Shown here: positions 11,536-24,396 of the stretch, one piece after another
How the letters are laid out: each line of letters begins with the position of its first letter
How positions within the stretch are numbered: position 1 is the stretch's first letter
From: Metarhizium brunneum
Taxonomy: Eukaryota; Ascomycota; Sordariomycetes; Hypocreales; Clavicipitaceae
Direction: 5' to 3'
Assembly: GCF_013426205.1 (NCBI RefSeq)
Contig: NC_089425.1
Location: 2,232,001 to 2,296,000 of the forward strand
Length of the DNA: 64,000 nt
The notes under the pieces: generated by a model
Databases searched by the model: none
The model's input: the letters and a program-made list of their open reading frames with translations, nothing else
Told to the model about the DNA's origin: nothing
Position numbers and translations under genes: made by a program

Positions 11536-12414
11536 CTAGTATGTCCCCTCACCGTCGTCTCCTTCACCATAATCATCGCCCATCTCATCGCCGTTGTCAA
11601 AATAATGCTCGGCATCATAGTCACCGGCATCTTCATCATCGTACACTTCATCCTCATCATCTTCTTCCAGCCCTTCGTCGTCTTCCGCGTCTATCCCCTC
11701 GTCGCCTTCGTCCTCACGCATGGCGTCGAGTTTCTCCAGGATATTCTTGCCGGTGCCGCGCACAGCCTCTGCTTCCTCGTCGACGGCGCCATCTAATGAT
11801 GGCATTCCAAAGGCCTCTTCGGCGTTGGGCAAGGCGCTGACTTTGCTGAGTTCTAGTCTACGCTTTTTGCGCACGCCGACGCCGTCTTCGGGCTCGACGG
11901 TGTCTAGCAGCTCTGCGGGAAACATTTCGCGGCACACGGGGCGGGCAGCCCAGTCGGGCAGGGCTCGCTCTTCGCGAACAAATTTCTGGGAGTACGTCGG
12001 CATCGCAGTGAAGGGGTCAACCGAGGCCTTGTTTTTCACGCCGTACCGAGCGTTCATCTGTGCTTGGCCGTACATCTTTCTTGGCGTGGTCGGGTCGTGG
12101 AGGGATGTCCGCTTGGAGGTATAGAGAGGCGATGAGTGTATCTGGTGTCGCAAAAGCAGGAAGTGCTGGACTGCGCTGGCTTCGGCACTGGCTAAGTCTC
12201 GTGGCGCTGGGACAGTGTAGGGCTAGAGTATCAAAAGGTTGGTTCGCGACATGATCTTGATTGCTCAGCGTATTTGTATAAGGGAGCATACCGGAAACAG
12301 TTCTGATGGTCTCGCGTCAGGCTCATCGCCAGTATCCCAAGGCACGTTTGGACGTCCTCCGCCTCTCGCCCCTCCTCGGCCACCGCGCCCGCCACCTCGC
12401 CCGCCTCTTGACAT
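11536..12414 (-). CDS. rpc31: RNA polymerase III subunit Rpc31 (RPC7/C31 family)
   Basis: Two exons on the complement (12292-12414 and 11536-12222) with a 69-base phase-0 intron give 269 residues. The N-terminus is a Gly/Arg run (MSRGGRGGGRGGRGGARGGG). It is followed by ELFPPYTVPAPRDLASAE, rebuilt exactly across the splice junction, and VQHFLLLRHQIHSSPLYT, the conserved N-terminal block of the C31 family. The middle contains DPFTAMPTYSQKF, another family hallmark. The last 60 residues are almost entirely Asp/Glu (for example EDDEGLEEDDEDEVYDDEDA), the typical acidic tail of C31. In yeast this subunit joins C82 and C34 in the Pol III heterotrimer needed for initiation at tRNA and 5S genes. It is divergent from the Hsm3-like gene. 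Confidence 0.85.
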
Positions 12415-12974
12415 TATAGTAGCAACAACAAGGGCGCGTTATTTTCTGCGGCGATGAAGCAGTAGGTAGCGGTGATGCGAAAATTATCGAATAGCAAGAC
12501 TGCTTGTTTTCATGTTCTTGGAGGGGGGAAATAAACGGTCCGTTACAGTTAAGCTTGACATGGCAACCCAAAGAAGGAGAAAAAAAAAAGCTTGGAGTCG
12601 CATGCAGTAGACTAGACTGGTGGAGGCGGAATTGGGTCCGACGTCGTGTGCCCCGCCCGCCCAGAGTCAACATTATCTCTTTAGCTGTCCACTGGCTTGC
12701 GGAGACTCCTCTGCCATACAATTTTCTTAGATAAGCGAGTCTCCACAAGCCGGTAGGCAGCTAAAGAGATAGATTCTGTATTCTCTCACCACTTCAAATG
12801 TCACGCCTGAGTTCCAGCTTGTGTGTTTGGCTCCTTCATCCAGGTCAAACCAGTGGCTTTCAGATTTCTAAGCTTATTTTCTAAGGGTAGTAGTTTCGCA
12901 ACTTCCATATTACTAAGAAACTTCGCACATCTGCACCGTCCACCACTTTTCGTTCCGAACCGTGTCCGACACAG
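12415..12974. promoter_or_regulatory. Divergent promoter between rpc31 and the Hsm3-like gene
   Basis: This 560-base region holds the 5' leaders of both genes. Its main feature is a 35-bp imperfect inverted repeat at 12674-12771. No TATA box or coding frame was recognised. Confidence 0.55.
12674..12771. repeat. 35-bp inverted repeat (hairpin), 28-base spacer
   Basis: The left arm is 12674-12708 and the right arm 12737-12771. The reverse complement of the right arm matches the left at 31 of 35 positions; the outer 14 bases (TATCTCTTTAGCTG) and the inner 8 (GGAGACTC) match perfectly. All four differences are transitions. It lies about 260 bases upstream of the rpc31 start codon and 203 bases upstream of the Hsm3-like start codon. 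Confidence 0.9.
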
Positions 12975-14177
12975 ATGAGCGCAAGAACAGTGCCAGAGTA
13001 CAGTATGGACAACATCCCAATATCGGGCCTACAAGAGTTGCAGACTCATCTACAGCTGTTACTTGGTGACCCTTCTCTGCCATTCAACGTGAAGCTTTTA
13101 GACGATGTCGAGCTTCAGCTCACCGGTATGTCTTGATGCCGCCATGGCTCGTGAATGGAGGAGCATGAGGCCAACCATGACTGTCTCCTTCTGCTGACTA
13201 TCTGAATATTAGAGGACAATATCCCCCCCCTCCTACCAGTCTTGCTGCCTCCCCTGACAGAAATTCTGAAGTCCACGACGCAAGACCCAACACCGTTACT
13301 GTCCCTGACAATCAAGCTACTGTCGCCACTATCATTCACTCGGACTCTTACCATTGCCGATCCGCCATCACTACTCACAGCTTTGAGCTCGCCACTGCCA
13401 GGGGCTAATTTGCTTGCACTGGCTATTATCCAAAAAGCTGCAAAGTCGCCCTCAGATGCATCTATACTGAGTACGTTGCCTGAGGTTGTCGAAATGCTTG
13501 TCAAGTCCTGGCTAGCCAGCACAGATGTAGGGGTCGGTGAGCGTGCAGCTAGAGTGCTCGGTGACCTGCTGGAGACAGACTGCGAGGCTGTTGACAATAA
13601 TACACATATTGGCGATTCCAGGGCCCAAATTAACGGAGATGAAGTCATCAAGCGCCGTGTTCCAGGCCATGGCAGATTATGGCGCCTAATCCTGTTGAGC
13701 CGACCCAACCTAACCCTTATACAACAACTTTGCTCACCCAACTCTACATATCTGGGCCAACCACGTACTACGCACCAGGTTACTATCTCTCAGGGCCGGC
13801 TTCTAAGGCTTTTGCCGCGCCTCTGCACTCTAAACATCGGTGCCTTGAGCCATCCTCTATTCCAAGATCTTTTTGTCCTGCCGGAAGAAATCAGAAGCCG
13901 AGCGGGTGGTGGACTGCTTCAATGGGCAGCCCTCGGCATGGTGGACAAGTCGGACACGTTGATGCACCTCAGTCTTGTGGACTTTTTTGAAACTTTCGTC
14001 AGCGTTATGCGAGTGTCAAGACGCTCTGCTGAAATGGATGCATTTATACGCAAGCTTATGGCGACCGCGCTTGAGGGCGATAGCGAGCTTGAGGGTGCGC
14101 TCAAGACTCTCCCAGACAGGACTATTGAAGACGAGGCGGAGCCTCTACGGGCATACATAACAGGACTACTTAGCTAA
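12975..14177 (+). CDS. Hsm3/PSMD5-like 26S proteasome assembly chaperone
   Basis: Two exons (12975-13125 and 13213-14177) with an 87-base intron give 371 residues. The N-terminus ISGLQELQTHLQLLLGDPSL followed by VKLLDDVELQLTEDNIPPLL is the pattern I associate with fungal proteins annotated as DNA mismatch repair HSM3 N-terminal domain. The rest is Leu-rich helical sequence of the ARM/HEAT type (LLPVLLPPLTEIL, LPEVVEMLVKSWL, GERAARVLGDLLETDC). In yeast, Hsm3 binds the C-terminal domain of the ATPase Rpt1 during assembly of the proteasome base; the human counterpart is PSMD5. The yeast protein is about 100 residues longer, so this is a short member or the family call is loose. Assignment rests on pattern recall without an alignment. 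Confidence 0.65.
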
Positions 14178-14944
14178 TACAACGGCCTCATATTCGTCGT
14201 ATCGGAGCCACAACAGTTGATTAATTAACGGAAATCATTCTCCCTTCCCCGTAAGATCTCCCACTAGGGGGGGTCACGAGGCCACGGGCCTTGGACAAGT
14301 CAGCCCTAAAGCCATCATGCACCGCTCCCCTTGTCCATTATGAGTCCTATTTGCTTTTCACTTAAATGGCGAAGCATCATCTTGTAGATCCTGCCAAGTG
14401 TCCCTAGACGACACAACGCCCTTAGCCAGGCCCTTGCGAGTTGGAGTGTAGGCACCGCATTACACATGACGTGGCTGGCGAACAAACTCCGAATACTTCT
14501 GCTCAGGCACTACTCTCTGTAATTAATTTTCCAACTGGCCACAAACATGTCCAACCCGCTAGTGGTTCTCAATAACGTCAAGCGAGAGAACATTTCAGCC
14601 TCAAACGCCGCCTTGGCCAGCGTATATTGCGCACTGGACACAGATGAGTCCCGTGTCAAATCATTGTTGACGAGATCTAGGCATCTTTAGAAAGAACCGG
14701 GTGCTATAGTCCATTGTGATGAAACTTCAACGCTATGTTCGCGCAACTGGCAAGCTGAGTTGAAAATTTGTTGCGTCTATTGTGATCTACTGTGGAGGTA
14801 CGAGCCTCCTGGAGACCTTTGCAAGACAATTATAGGCACCCAAGTATGCATCCACGGATAACTAGCATACAAAATGGAGGTCATATTTTTTCATCTTCCA
14901 CCACAACGCCGTGCCGCCATCATTCTACAAGCATCCGCTGTATC
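14178..14944. other. Convergent 3' intergenic region
   Basis: Between the stop codons of the Hsm3-like gene (+) and sec7 (-). It has an AT-rich TTAATTAACG near 14220 and a G-run near 14270. No gene or repeat was recognised. Confidence 0.5.
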
Positions 14945-17900
14945 TTACAGCATCTTCATTGCGGATGCATCCTGTCCTGCAGCAACTTCTTCGGCAGAGT
15001 CGCCTATGATACTTTCCCTCCTCTTTTCTCCAGCCTTGGTCAGGCCTTCAATACCCAGTCCGACTTCGCCCACACGTCTCAAAACGATAAGGAGGGCGCC
15101 TCGGAGGTCCTGACTGAGTTCCTTAGTCAGGAGTTCAACAGCTAGAGGGTAGAAGTCTGGAATATGAGACTTGAAAGCGTCCTCCGGGAATGTTGCATAA
15201 CCTTCTAGTACGTCAACGACAACGGGGCGCCATGCCATGATATTCCTGTGCTGTGATTCTTCGGCCAAAGCCGAGTACCCTTGAATGATGTCTTTGCAAA
15301 GTGGTACCAAGGCAGCCTCAATATCAGGGCGGCTCTCCAATCTCTCTGGTGCGTTATCGGCGAACATTCTGAATAGAATAGATACGTACGTTGCCGCGGC
15401 GCCGCTCTCTTGTTTAAGCAGGTTGGGCGGCTGCTTCATGAAGCCTTCTCTCCACAACTTCATGCGAAGCTCTTTATCTTCATTGAAGCGGCGAGCAAAT
15501 TGGAATGACCGTTTGAGCAAGGCCATCAAACGCAATAGCTCAGTTGACGGAATATGAGCGTACACTGTGTCATTGCTGAAGAGTTCGTTGACTGTCTCAA
15601 TCATCAATAGCTGCAGGACACAGCGTGAGATAATGCGGTTAAAAAATCGACGTCTAGCTGCTGTCACAACCACAGGTTGCTGTTGTAGATTTGATGATGG
15701 CCTGAATTCCTCTAACGGCTGGCCGGCAATACCGCCTGGAGTTTCCATATCATCGTCTAGGGGCTTCGGCGACGGTTGGCGGGGGATAGGCTCGCCGTCG
15801 GAAACGGCGCCAGAGTCATCATTCGTGCCGTTGATCTTCAGAGATTTCTCATCAACCGAAGCCGTCTCTCCAGTAGGGCTTAGGGTCCCGGAGAAGTCAA
15901 ACCCATTAGAGGGTAAAGCCAGAGAAGCTGTGGTGCCCATGTTTGTCGCTGTAAACAGCTGATATGCCGTCGTGCGCTCAAAAAGCTCGCAAAAGGCGCC
16001 GACTATCTTGGCCCAATGCTCTGGAGTGAACTTGGTGACATTTTTCAGAATGAGTTGCTGTAAGCAGTTGCTTCCGATACGAGATATTGTGTCATTTTCT
16101 TGGCAAATGCACAATGCTAGCAACTCCAAGAAGCGGTCAAGCATATATTCCAAGGACTCGAAGTAGTGGGTAAAAAGTGTTATCATGTTCCGAAGGGCCT
16201 GAATCATTGTTGTTGAAAGCCAAACTGAAAGCTCTTCATGATTAAGCACATTCGTCATCTCTGGCCTTGACCTCAAGACCATGAAGATTGGATAAAGCTG
16301 CTGTCGCCACAAGATATCCCAAAACTCAGGTGTGAAGTCACCGCCATACTTGATAAGAGCAGCAAAGAAGTATTCGAGGGCGTTCGACCGCACTTCCAAA
16401 TCCTCTCCAGTCATGAGCACATCGTGAAACGCAAACAGCACCGGGAACCAGAAGCCTTCCTCAACTGTTGTGTTCGATAGCGTCCTCTTAGGGCCATCCG
16501 ACGTCTTGTTCGGCGCGTCGGCATTTGTGTTGCCTTGCATAGACTTGTACTTCTGCGACAATGGGCATTCAGGGGTTTTCAGCATCGCAGGAATGATGGA
16601 TTTGAGTAGCTCCAACGCAGCGAGGCTCTTCTTTTGAAACTTTAAGTTCTTGGAGAACTCGGTGAGACAAACAATTAGGTCAGTAAAGGCGCCTTGCGAA
16701 ATCACAACGCCAAACTTGGTCTTATAGACCTGATTAACATTTTCATAAGCAAGATTCACAATACTCTCGTGGGGTTCTCTTGCAGCCACTGTGAATACTC
16801 CAAACATGGTTCTCCAACCAGATCGGATATTACCTCCCCGCGCTTGGATCATCTGGATAAGGCAGCGTAAAACTAAGTCCTTGACTGTGACATTATGGGA
16901 GTTAGCAAGTACGTGCTCAAATGGCTTCAGAAAATCTTTCTGGAACTTGAAGCCTGCCAGTTCCTCAATTTCCATAAATCTCATGGAGAGTTGTCGAAGC
17001 GAATCCAAAGCGAAGAAAACAATGTTCATGTTGTTGTGGCATCCAACTTGGTTGAAGTGCTCTCCAAGAACATCCCATATATTACTCCATTCAAATCGAA
17101 CACGGTTCATGTTGTAATAGCTGATTTCAACGATCTTCTGCAGACTGTAGGTTCTAGGCGATTCGTTGGAACCAGACACTTTGATCTCGTCCCAGCTCAC
17201 TTCGGTGAGAGCTTTTGCAAATTGCACCATAGCCTCACCAGAGAGGTTGGCGGTATTCGTGAAAATTCTATCAACACTGCGAATAAAGTCATCCGAACGG
17301 CTTTCTAGGGCAATTTCATGAGAGAATCCTCTCGGACCCGTCCCGGATCTTTGCCTTGGTCTCTGTCTCGAATGCGCCGACGATCGTGAGTCTGAAGTGT
17401 CAGTCCTTGGGGGTGGTATAAATCGAGCTTGAGAAACATCCGGGATGGTACTTTCGTCAACACCGCCAGTTATGAGTTGCAGTCGATCAAGTTGGCTGAT
17501 GCACATGAGTATGTCTTTCCATGATTCTCTCAACAGATTCCCTTCGGTCTGGCCAAGATCCAAGATGACCTTGAGGGCCTCGATATTTTTTGCCTGCATA
17601 TCCTGAGGATTGTTCAGATTCGTGGTATTCCTCAGAGCAGAAATGAAGGCTTCTCTCGGTGTCGACAACTCAAAAAGACACGCAATTCGAGTCGCTAGCT
17701 TCATGCCTTCCAAGCAAAGCTTATTCACCTCAATATTATGAGATTTTTGGATTTGGCTGGATAGCGCCGAGAAGAACGACATCCACGTTACATCGAACAT
17801 TGACCCAACATGTTTGAATGATGTTGCTGGGATAAACCTGGGTTCCGCCTTGGCAGTATTCCGGCGCTGGCTCTTGAAGAGATTCTTGAATAATTGCTCT

Positions 17901-20579
17901 GAACGCAGAGAAATTTCTTCGGACTGTTGCACATACGCCTCGCGTTGCAAGTCCCGGCCAACGTTGGAGAAAGCTTGGCCAATACCAGCCGCGAGGCCGC
18001 CTGCGGGATTGGCTGTGACCGTACCGGCTACTGCGGCAGCTTCACGCTCGCTTGTGAGTACGATTTCATTATTTGCGATTTCATCGTAAATGCCCAGGAG
18101 ATACTCGTCGGGTAGATCTGCATTGTCATTTATGCCACGGTTATTTTTGATGAATTCCTCCTTGCTCATGCGTTTGGCAATTTTGCTGCTGTGCTGATCC
18201 GTGTTCAACATTATGACAGAGTAGGCAAGAACATAGGCAGTGTCTGCATTCGCAAAAGCGTTGGGATTCCCCATGACATAGCGTTCGGCAAACTTGAGCA
18301 TAAATCGGTCGATCTTTTGAGCTTCACCAGGCAGCCGGAACGACTGTAGAAATTGGCGCAGTGCATCGACAAACCGTTTCTTGGTAAAATCCATTGCATC
18401 AACGAATGCGTGCATGATGTCAATATTCTCTTGGTCACCTTCTCCCAAGTACTCCCCAATTTGGGCTTTGTCAAGCTTATCCTCCTTTAAGAGGAAATTG
18501 GCAATATCTGCAGGGCTGTTACTGTCGATAAATCCATCACGTAATAGAAGTTTGACACCTTTCTTAGGCTTGAAGTTGAACTGCCTGATAGCATTTATCA
18601 ATGCAGTTTTGCGCGCCTTCTCTTTTTCCAGCTGATCAGGGTCATCGTCCACAACAGGAGTAGAAGGCGGTAGAGGAGTCTCGAGTCGAGACGCGCTATC
18701 GCTCAACGTAGGGTCAATGGATGGTCGCAATTCATCAAGGGAGCCTTTGATATCTCCTTCTGGTCGAAGCATATCGCCGCCATCAGATCGTACTGAGGCT
18801 GACCAGTTAACCAGGGATCTGAGCGTTTCGACCAAAGCTTCGAGTGATAGCCGCTTCATTGCATATTCCTTCGGGTAGTCTGGTTCATTCTCCTGCGGTG
18901 GGATGATTTGGGCAACTGTTAACGGGGGTGGTAGAATGCCTTTCAGCTGCCAGTCGCTGGCGGGTGGTGTCTTGGCCCTCAACTCTTCATATACCTGTTC
19001 GTTGATTGTCGTGATTACGAGGGGTGTTGTGGAGAATTTGGAAAGATCCTCGACCATAGCTTGAAAGATGTTGTCCACAGTCTGGTCACAATCATAGTTG
19101 AGATACGTTTCGACTAGAGCTCTGGGGTCTGCACACAGCCGATTGAGTATCGTTACAAAGTAGAGCTTTTGTGACACCGGCGCGTTGCGTCGAGATAGGA
19201 GGGCAAGGTAGATTTCGTTAAGAAAGACCTCGATTTCTTTCTGTCTACAGCGTCAGAGAATGGCACAAGGGATTCAGGAATGACCAATGATGGCAGAAAA
19301 CGTTATTTACCTTGAACGAGGACCTCATGTATTTGAGCATTAACCAAAAAATCTCGGAACAAACATCAAAGATGCGGTCTACAGAACTTGCACCATTGCG
19401 GGTGATGCTAAGGCAAAGGTAAAACTTGATGGCTTGCAAGAATGATGTTGGCTCGTTGTTTTTAGAATTCTTTATGGTGCAGAGGGGCGACGTGAACACG
19501 GTGATGTTGTTGTTGAGTAAAGTATGAATGAGGTGAAGAGAGATGAGTTTCGATCGCATTGGCTGTCCGCGCAGATCATACAACTGATCAGGGGGGAGAA
19601 TTTTGGTTGACAAGTTACAGAAAGACCGAAATACGAGGTAGGCATCTCGTATATATACTTCGTCCTCAGCATCTAGATCATCCATATCTTCCTGGGTCGA
19701 ACCATCGGGCCCTGATGAACTAGAAGTTAACGAGTCATCTTTGTTGGCAGGCTTCAACCTTGTGACCATTGTTGGCCCATCACCGAGCGTAGAATCATCA
19801 AAACTCTTCCGATGTTCGAGATCCTTCAATGTCAGCTTGGCGCCACCGTTGGACTGTTCTGGAGCATTGGAGTCCGATTGAGGTGCAGGCGACTCCTCGC
19901 CATTGGGGCCCAGCTGTGTGCTACTTGCCAGATCGTTAGGATCAAATGTGATGTTGCTGGAGCTATGCTTCATGCTGCCTAGGCTCAGTCTAGACTCCTT
20001 CATGTGCAGCCTCGTCCTCACACGTTCGAAGACTGTCCCAACCATCTGCGTCAAGGTGCCTTGGGCAACCTGCTGATTTGCAGTGCTTCTTGACAGCAGA
20101 AAGACATTGTAGACCTGGCGGACGGCTTTGAGAAGACCTGCACCATGCACGACAATTTTGTCATTGAGAACAGCAGCAAGTAGGGACTTGACAATTTGAA
20201 GCTGAATCTCAACAGCCGTAGTTTCGCCCTGGAAACAGTCACAAATTGTGTCGATGGCTCGCTCGATCAGGGGGGGTAGTTGCTCGACGGATTCTTTGTT
20301 ATCGGTATCCGCGGCGTCTTCTTTGGTAGGTATTGAGAAATATGAATAGGATATCAGCTTGCCGATGCAATCGAGAGCAGCCGTCGTCAACTGCGAGTTG
20401 CTCGACTTTGTGGCTAGTTGCAAAGGAGCAAAGACGATTTCGGGGTCTGGAAGCTGGTCTTGCTCCTTGATGGCATCGAGAGCCTTGTTTGCAGACTCGG
20501 CGAGCTGCTTGTTGCGCTGCGCATCTTTGGAGGTAGCAATGGCATCCAAGGAGGACACCACAAACTTGAGAGAGCTCAT
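14945..20579 (-). CDS. sec7: Sec7, large Arf guanine-nucleotide exchange factor of the trans-Golgi
   Basis: Two exons on the complement (19311-20579 and 14945-19240) with a 70-base phase-0 intron give 1,854 residues, close to other fungal Sec7 proteins. The N-terminus is the DCB dimerisation region. A HUS box is seen as LNYDCDQTVDNIFQAMVEDL at about residue 470. The catalytic SEC7 domain spans about residues 630-820: FNFKPKKGVKLLLRDGFI, then AQIGEYLGEGD with the glutamic finger near residue 690, then AYVLAYSVIMLNTDQHS. Downstream HDS1-4 helical repeats follow, including RFEWSNIWDVLGEHF and RGGNIRSGWRTMFGVF. It activates Arf GTPases on late Golgi membranes for vesicle formation. The junction rebuilds SSFKKEIEVFLNEIYLALLS, which confirms the intron. 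It is divergent from lat1. Confidence 0.96.
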
Positions 20580-21547
20580 CGGGGAGCGCGGGCGGAGCCA
20601 GCGGCCATCCGAGAGAAGACGGGAGAATGGTTGCCAATGGAGCTATGAATAGCAATCAGTCGTAGTAGAGTCGAGGGGCGGCTTCAATGCCCAGATGACG
20701 TTGAGACTGCCAGATGATGTTTACGATTAGCTGCCCCAAAAGCAGATCCAGGAAACTGTGCAGCAGTTGGATTTTAGCCGATCACACTCGGTGTCGATGT
20801 CTGATATGCGACGACTTCGAGGCCCTGACGCGCGCGATGCTCAAATGTGACGGCGTGAGGTAGGAGCCCCGAGGCTAGGCTAGCGGAGTGAATACGGCAG
20901 CGTGAGCTTTGAGGCTATAGACGGGTGCCAGGAGGCAGCTCGCGTATATTGAGACAAGAGCAATGCCGCACGAGTATAGAGTGGGAGTACTGTAGATGGC
21001 GCGGTCGTACTCGAGCAGAGTGTCCCGAAGTGTGGACTCATGGAGTCAAGTAGCAATACGGAGTGTACCAACGTTAGGTGTTCAGTGGAATTGGGAAAAT
21101 TGAAAGTGGAGAAGGACCCTCCATGGTCCAGAGTCCGCACATGTCAACTGGTGCCGAAGGTCCTGGGAAGTGCCAACATGGCCGCCGCGCCACAGGCCGA
21201 GTACCCACTGGAGTACTCAAGTAAGGAGTCAACTGGTAAACCAGCCACATCGCTGGCTGCACAGCCAATTGACTGCTTATGTCAGGAGAACTCCAGCGGA
21301 GGTCAGTTGAGTAAAAACACTCTCGCTGCAAAATGCCAAAGAGGCATGTGCACTAGAATTTTCCTCTTTCAGGAAAACAATACAGATAGATCTCTATGCT
21401 ATCCAGAGCATGAATTATATGTTACCAGTGTCCTAAATCCTTTATTGTCTGGCACGATTCTTCTTCTAGCACGAAGTGTTTCAGGGGCTGCGGCGCCGAG
21501 CGGATGTCGGATTTCGGGATCATGACATGCGCGTAGTTACAGACCTG

Positions 21548-21690
21548 GGTTGGTACTTAGGTAAGTACTTAGTAGTATCTAATAACCCAGCTCCAGGACG
21601 TACTCCGTACTTACCTAGGTACTTAAGTAAGCAGTCTGTTCTATTATAGAGCTAGGTACCTAGGTACCTAGTATTTATTTTAGTAGGGAG
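21548..21690. repeat. Cluster of TACTTA / TACCTAGGTA palindromic words
   Basis: Within about 140 bases the sequence repeats short words such as GTACTTAGGTAAGTACTTAG, TACTCCGTACTTACC, TAGGTACTTAAGTAAG and TAGGTACCTAGGTACCTAG. Many are self-complementary, so strands can fold on themselves. Similar clusters lie at about 22010-22260, 42170-42350, 43965-44100 and 59410-59650, always outside genes. Confidence 0.75.
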
Positions 21691-22009
21691 GCAATATATG
21701 AGCTAGCTGTATGTTCTGACCGGCACAAAAAAGGCTGGTTGAAGGAAAAGACAACATCTAGGGCGGGCATAGACGTGTGCGTCCGGTTATCTGTGCTATC
21801 CAAGACAGTCCGCTGTGCATCGTCCGTAATAAAACAAAACAAAAAAAATACCAGGTTCGTCCAACAATCTGCTCTATTGTGTGGATCATGAGATGGGTAC
21901 CGACCTAGCTACCCAGGCGTGTATTCGGACCGGCCAGAAAACCGAACGTCTCAAGTGCTGCCGCCTTTATTCGGAGCAGTAACAGGTGCTGGACTACTCG
22001 TTTAGTAAA

Positions 22010-22250
22010 TACCACCTAAGTACATACTTAGATGTAGTAGTCATGTAAGGTATTTGATTTCACCCAAGAAATAAGCATAAGATATGACGGCATCTTTATC
22101 CTGCCCTCCGATGGCACTGTGCTAGGGGTACTCCGTACTTAAGTAAGTACTACTTGCTGTCGACATCAGGCAAGACCTGGAGCACCTACATGCTAAGTAG
22201 GAAGTAACTAGGTACTTGTAGGTGGGCGGGTAGGTACTTGAGTAGGTGCC
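22010..22250. repeat. Second cluster of TACTTA / GTAGGTA words
   Basis: It contains CACCTAAGTACATACTTAG, TACTCCGTACTTAAGTAAG, AACTAGGTACTTGTAGG and GTAGGTACTTGAGTAGG. It is of the same family as 21548-21690 and sits in the same divergent region upstream of lat1. Confidence 0.65.
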
Positions 22251-22924
22251 TCGGTGATTACGCTCGCCTTGGTACCGAGAACGTACCTGCACACTTCGTA
22301 AAGTATAGTATCTTTGATATCATGAATCGCTGCCCTGAGCAACTGGTCTGGCCCGTCAAGATTGAATTGACCAGACAGGCGTCAACTGGTGTCGGCATGA
22401 CTTGAGCACCAAGCCCTTCACCCAACCCACTGCAGAAGGGGCCAGGGTGCCACCTCTTTGCCTCTCCCCTGTCCGGCTAGCCCAATCAAGCCGCCGTGCA
22501 CCGGACCTGTCCATCTGCCTGAAATGCCGTGCCATGCCATCCGTTGACTTGTAGCAACCCGCCGTGCGCCGCCCATGGGCCTGCTTGGCTTCCTCCGAAA
22601 GCGGCTTAGGCCCCAAAGCTCCAGCAAGCGACGGAGCTCAACGCAAAATTCTGGATGGCCTGCTCCAACCATGAACCCCAAGCATTTCTCCGTCACCTTT
22701 CAGAGACGCTCCCCGTCAACAATTCGCGCGCTGCCGCAACTCTCCCACCCTCGGGCCTCTCAAGCCTTTGCCTCTTTTCCAATTCGGCCTCAATCCGCTT
22801 CAATCCGACTCTCTTATCTCCCTTCCACCTTCTAGGCCCGAGAGACCGCTCATCCGGTGCTTCCCAGCCTCGCCCCATAGACTCTAAACTCCAAGCAACA
22901 AGCAGAGCTATTTTTCTTCCCAAG

Positions 22925-24396
22925 ATGCTCAGCGCCGCCATTCGGAGGCGAATCCTCGCCCCAACTCACAATGCTCTCCGCACCGGCTTCGCCTCTCATA
23001 TTGTGAGATACTATGCCTCTTTTCCGGACCACCAGGTTGTCAAGATGCCTGCTCTCTCCCCGACTATGCAGGCCGGCAATATTGGTTCTTGGCAGAAGAA
23101 GGCTGGCGATTCCGTTGCCCCTGGTGATGTCCTGGTAGAGATTGAGACCGATAAGGCCCAGATGGACTTTGAATTCCAGGAGGAGGGTGTAATTGCCAAG
23201 ATTCTGAAAGAATCCGGCGAGAAGGACGTCGCGGTCGGCAGCGTAAGTGTCTTGGTTAATGCGAGCACAAAGATGCAACTCTTGGGTTCTTTTCTCCCCC
23301 TGTACACGTTGAGTGCTAATGTATGCTACGGATTTAGCCCATTGCCATTCTTGTTGAGGAGGGAACCGATATCTCAGCCTTCGAGAAGTTCACCCTGGAG
23401 GATGCCGGTGGTAATGCGCAGCCAGCTCAGCCCAAGCAGGAAGAAAAGTCCGAATCGCAACCCGCTCCGTCGTCAGCCCCTGCGACCTCTGCCGAGCCAG
23501 AGCAATACTCATCCGAGGGCAAGCTTGAGACTGCCCTTGACCGTGAGCCCAACGTTGCCCCTGCCGCTAAGCGACTTGCGCGTGAAAATGGTATCGGCCT
23601 GGATGGCGTCAAGGGGACTGGAAAGGGCGGGAAGATTACAGAGGAGGATGTAAAGAAGGCTATCAGCAGTCCCGCTGTAGCATCTCCTGCCGCCACATTC
23701 GAGGATATTCCTCTGAGTAACATGCGCAAGACCATCGCCAGCCGCCTTCAGGAGTCAGTCCAGAAGAACCCACACTTCTTTGTGACCAGCTCGCTCTCCG
23801 TCACCAAACTGCTGAAACTCCGACAGGCATTGAACAGCTCTTCTGAGGGCAAGTACAAGCTCTCTGTCAACGACTTCCTCATCAAGGCTATTGCCGCGGC
23901 TAGCAAAAAGGTTCCTGCTGTCAACTCCAGCTGGCGAGAGGGCTCCATTCGCCAGTTCAACACCGTTGACGTGTCCGTTGCTGTTTCCACCCCGACGGGC
24001 TTGATCACCCCCATTGTCACTGGTGTAGATGCCCGTGGCCTCGAGTCCATTTCTGGAAAGGTCAAGGAGCTGGCTAAGAAAGCTCGCGACAACAAGCTCA
24101 AGCCTGAGGAGTACCAGGGCGGTACCATCTCCATCTCCAACATGGGAATGAACGCTGCTGTCGACCACTTTACTGCTGTCATCAATCCCCCTCAAGCTGC
24201 TATTCTCGCCGTTGGTACCACCAAGAAGGTTGCCGTGCCCGTGGAGAACGATGATGGCACCACCGGTGTCGAGTGGGATGACCAGATCACCGTCACTGCC
24301 AGCTTCGACCACAAGGTCGTTGATGGCGCCGTCGGTGCTGAGTGGATCCGTGAGTTCAAAAAGGTCATTGAGAACCCTCTTGAGCTGCTTCTGTGA
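22925..24396 (+). CDS. lat1: Dihydrolipoamide acetyltransferase, E2 of pyruvate dehydrogenase
   Basis: Two exons (22925-23242 and 23338-24396) with a 95-base intron give 458 residues. The first 30 residues ([20 protein letters not shown] onward) are Arg/Ala-rich without acids, a mitochondrial targeting sequence. One lipoyl domain follows ([19 protein letters not shown]), with the lipoylated Lys in [12 protein letters not shown] at about residue 77. After an Ala/Pro/Glu linker comes the peripheral subunit-binding domain ([14 protein letters not shown] to [11 protein letters not shown]), then the catalytic domain from [17 protein letters not shown]. The active-site block is SFDHKVVDG, with His 431 and Asp 435. 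It transfers the acetyl group from lipoamide to CoA inside the PDH core. A single lipoyl domain is normal for fungi. The start was chosen because it is the first ATG giving a targeting peptide. Confidence 0.96.

Larger units (their letters stand above)
20580..22924. other. Divergent intergenic region with palindromic-word clusters
   Basis: This 2.3-kb region separates the starts of sec7 (-) and lat1 (+). The first and last 500 bases should carry the two promoters. The centre holds two dense clusters of TACTTA/TACCTAGGTA words, annotated separately. No coding frame is supported; the frames at 21040-21525 and 22655-22924 lack domains. Confidence 0.55.
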
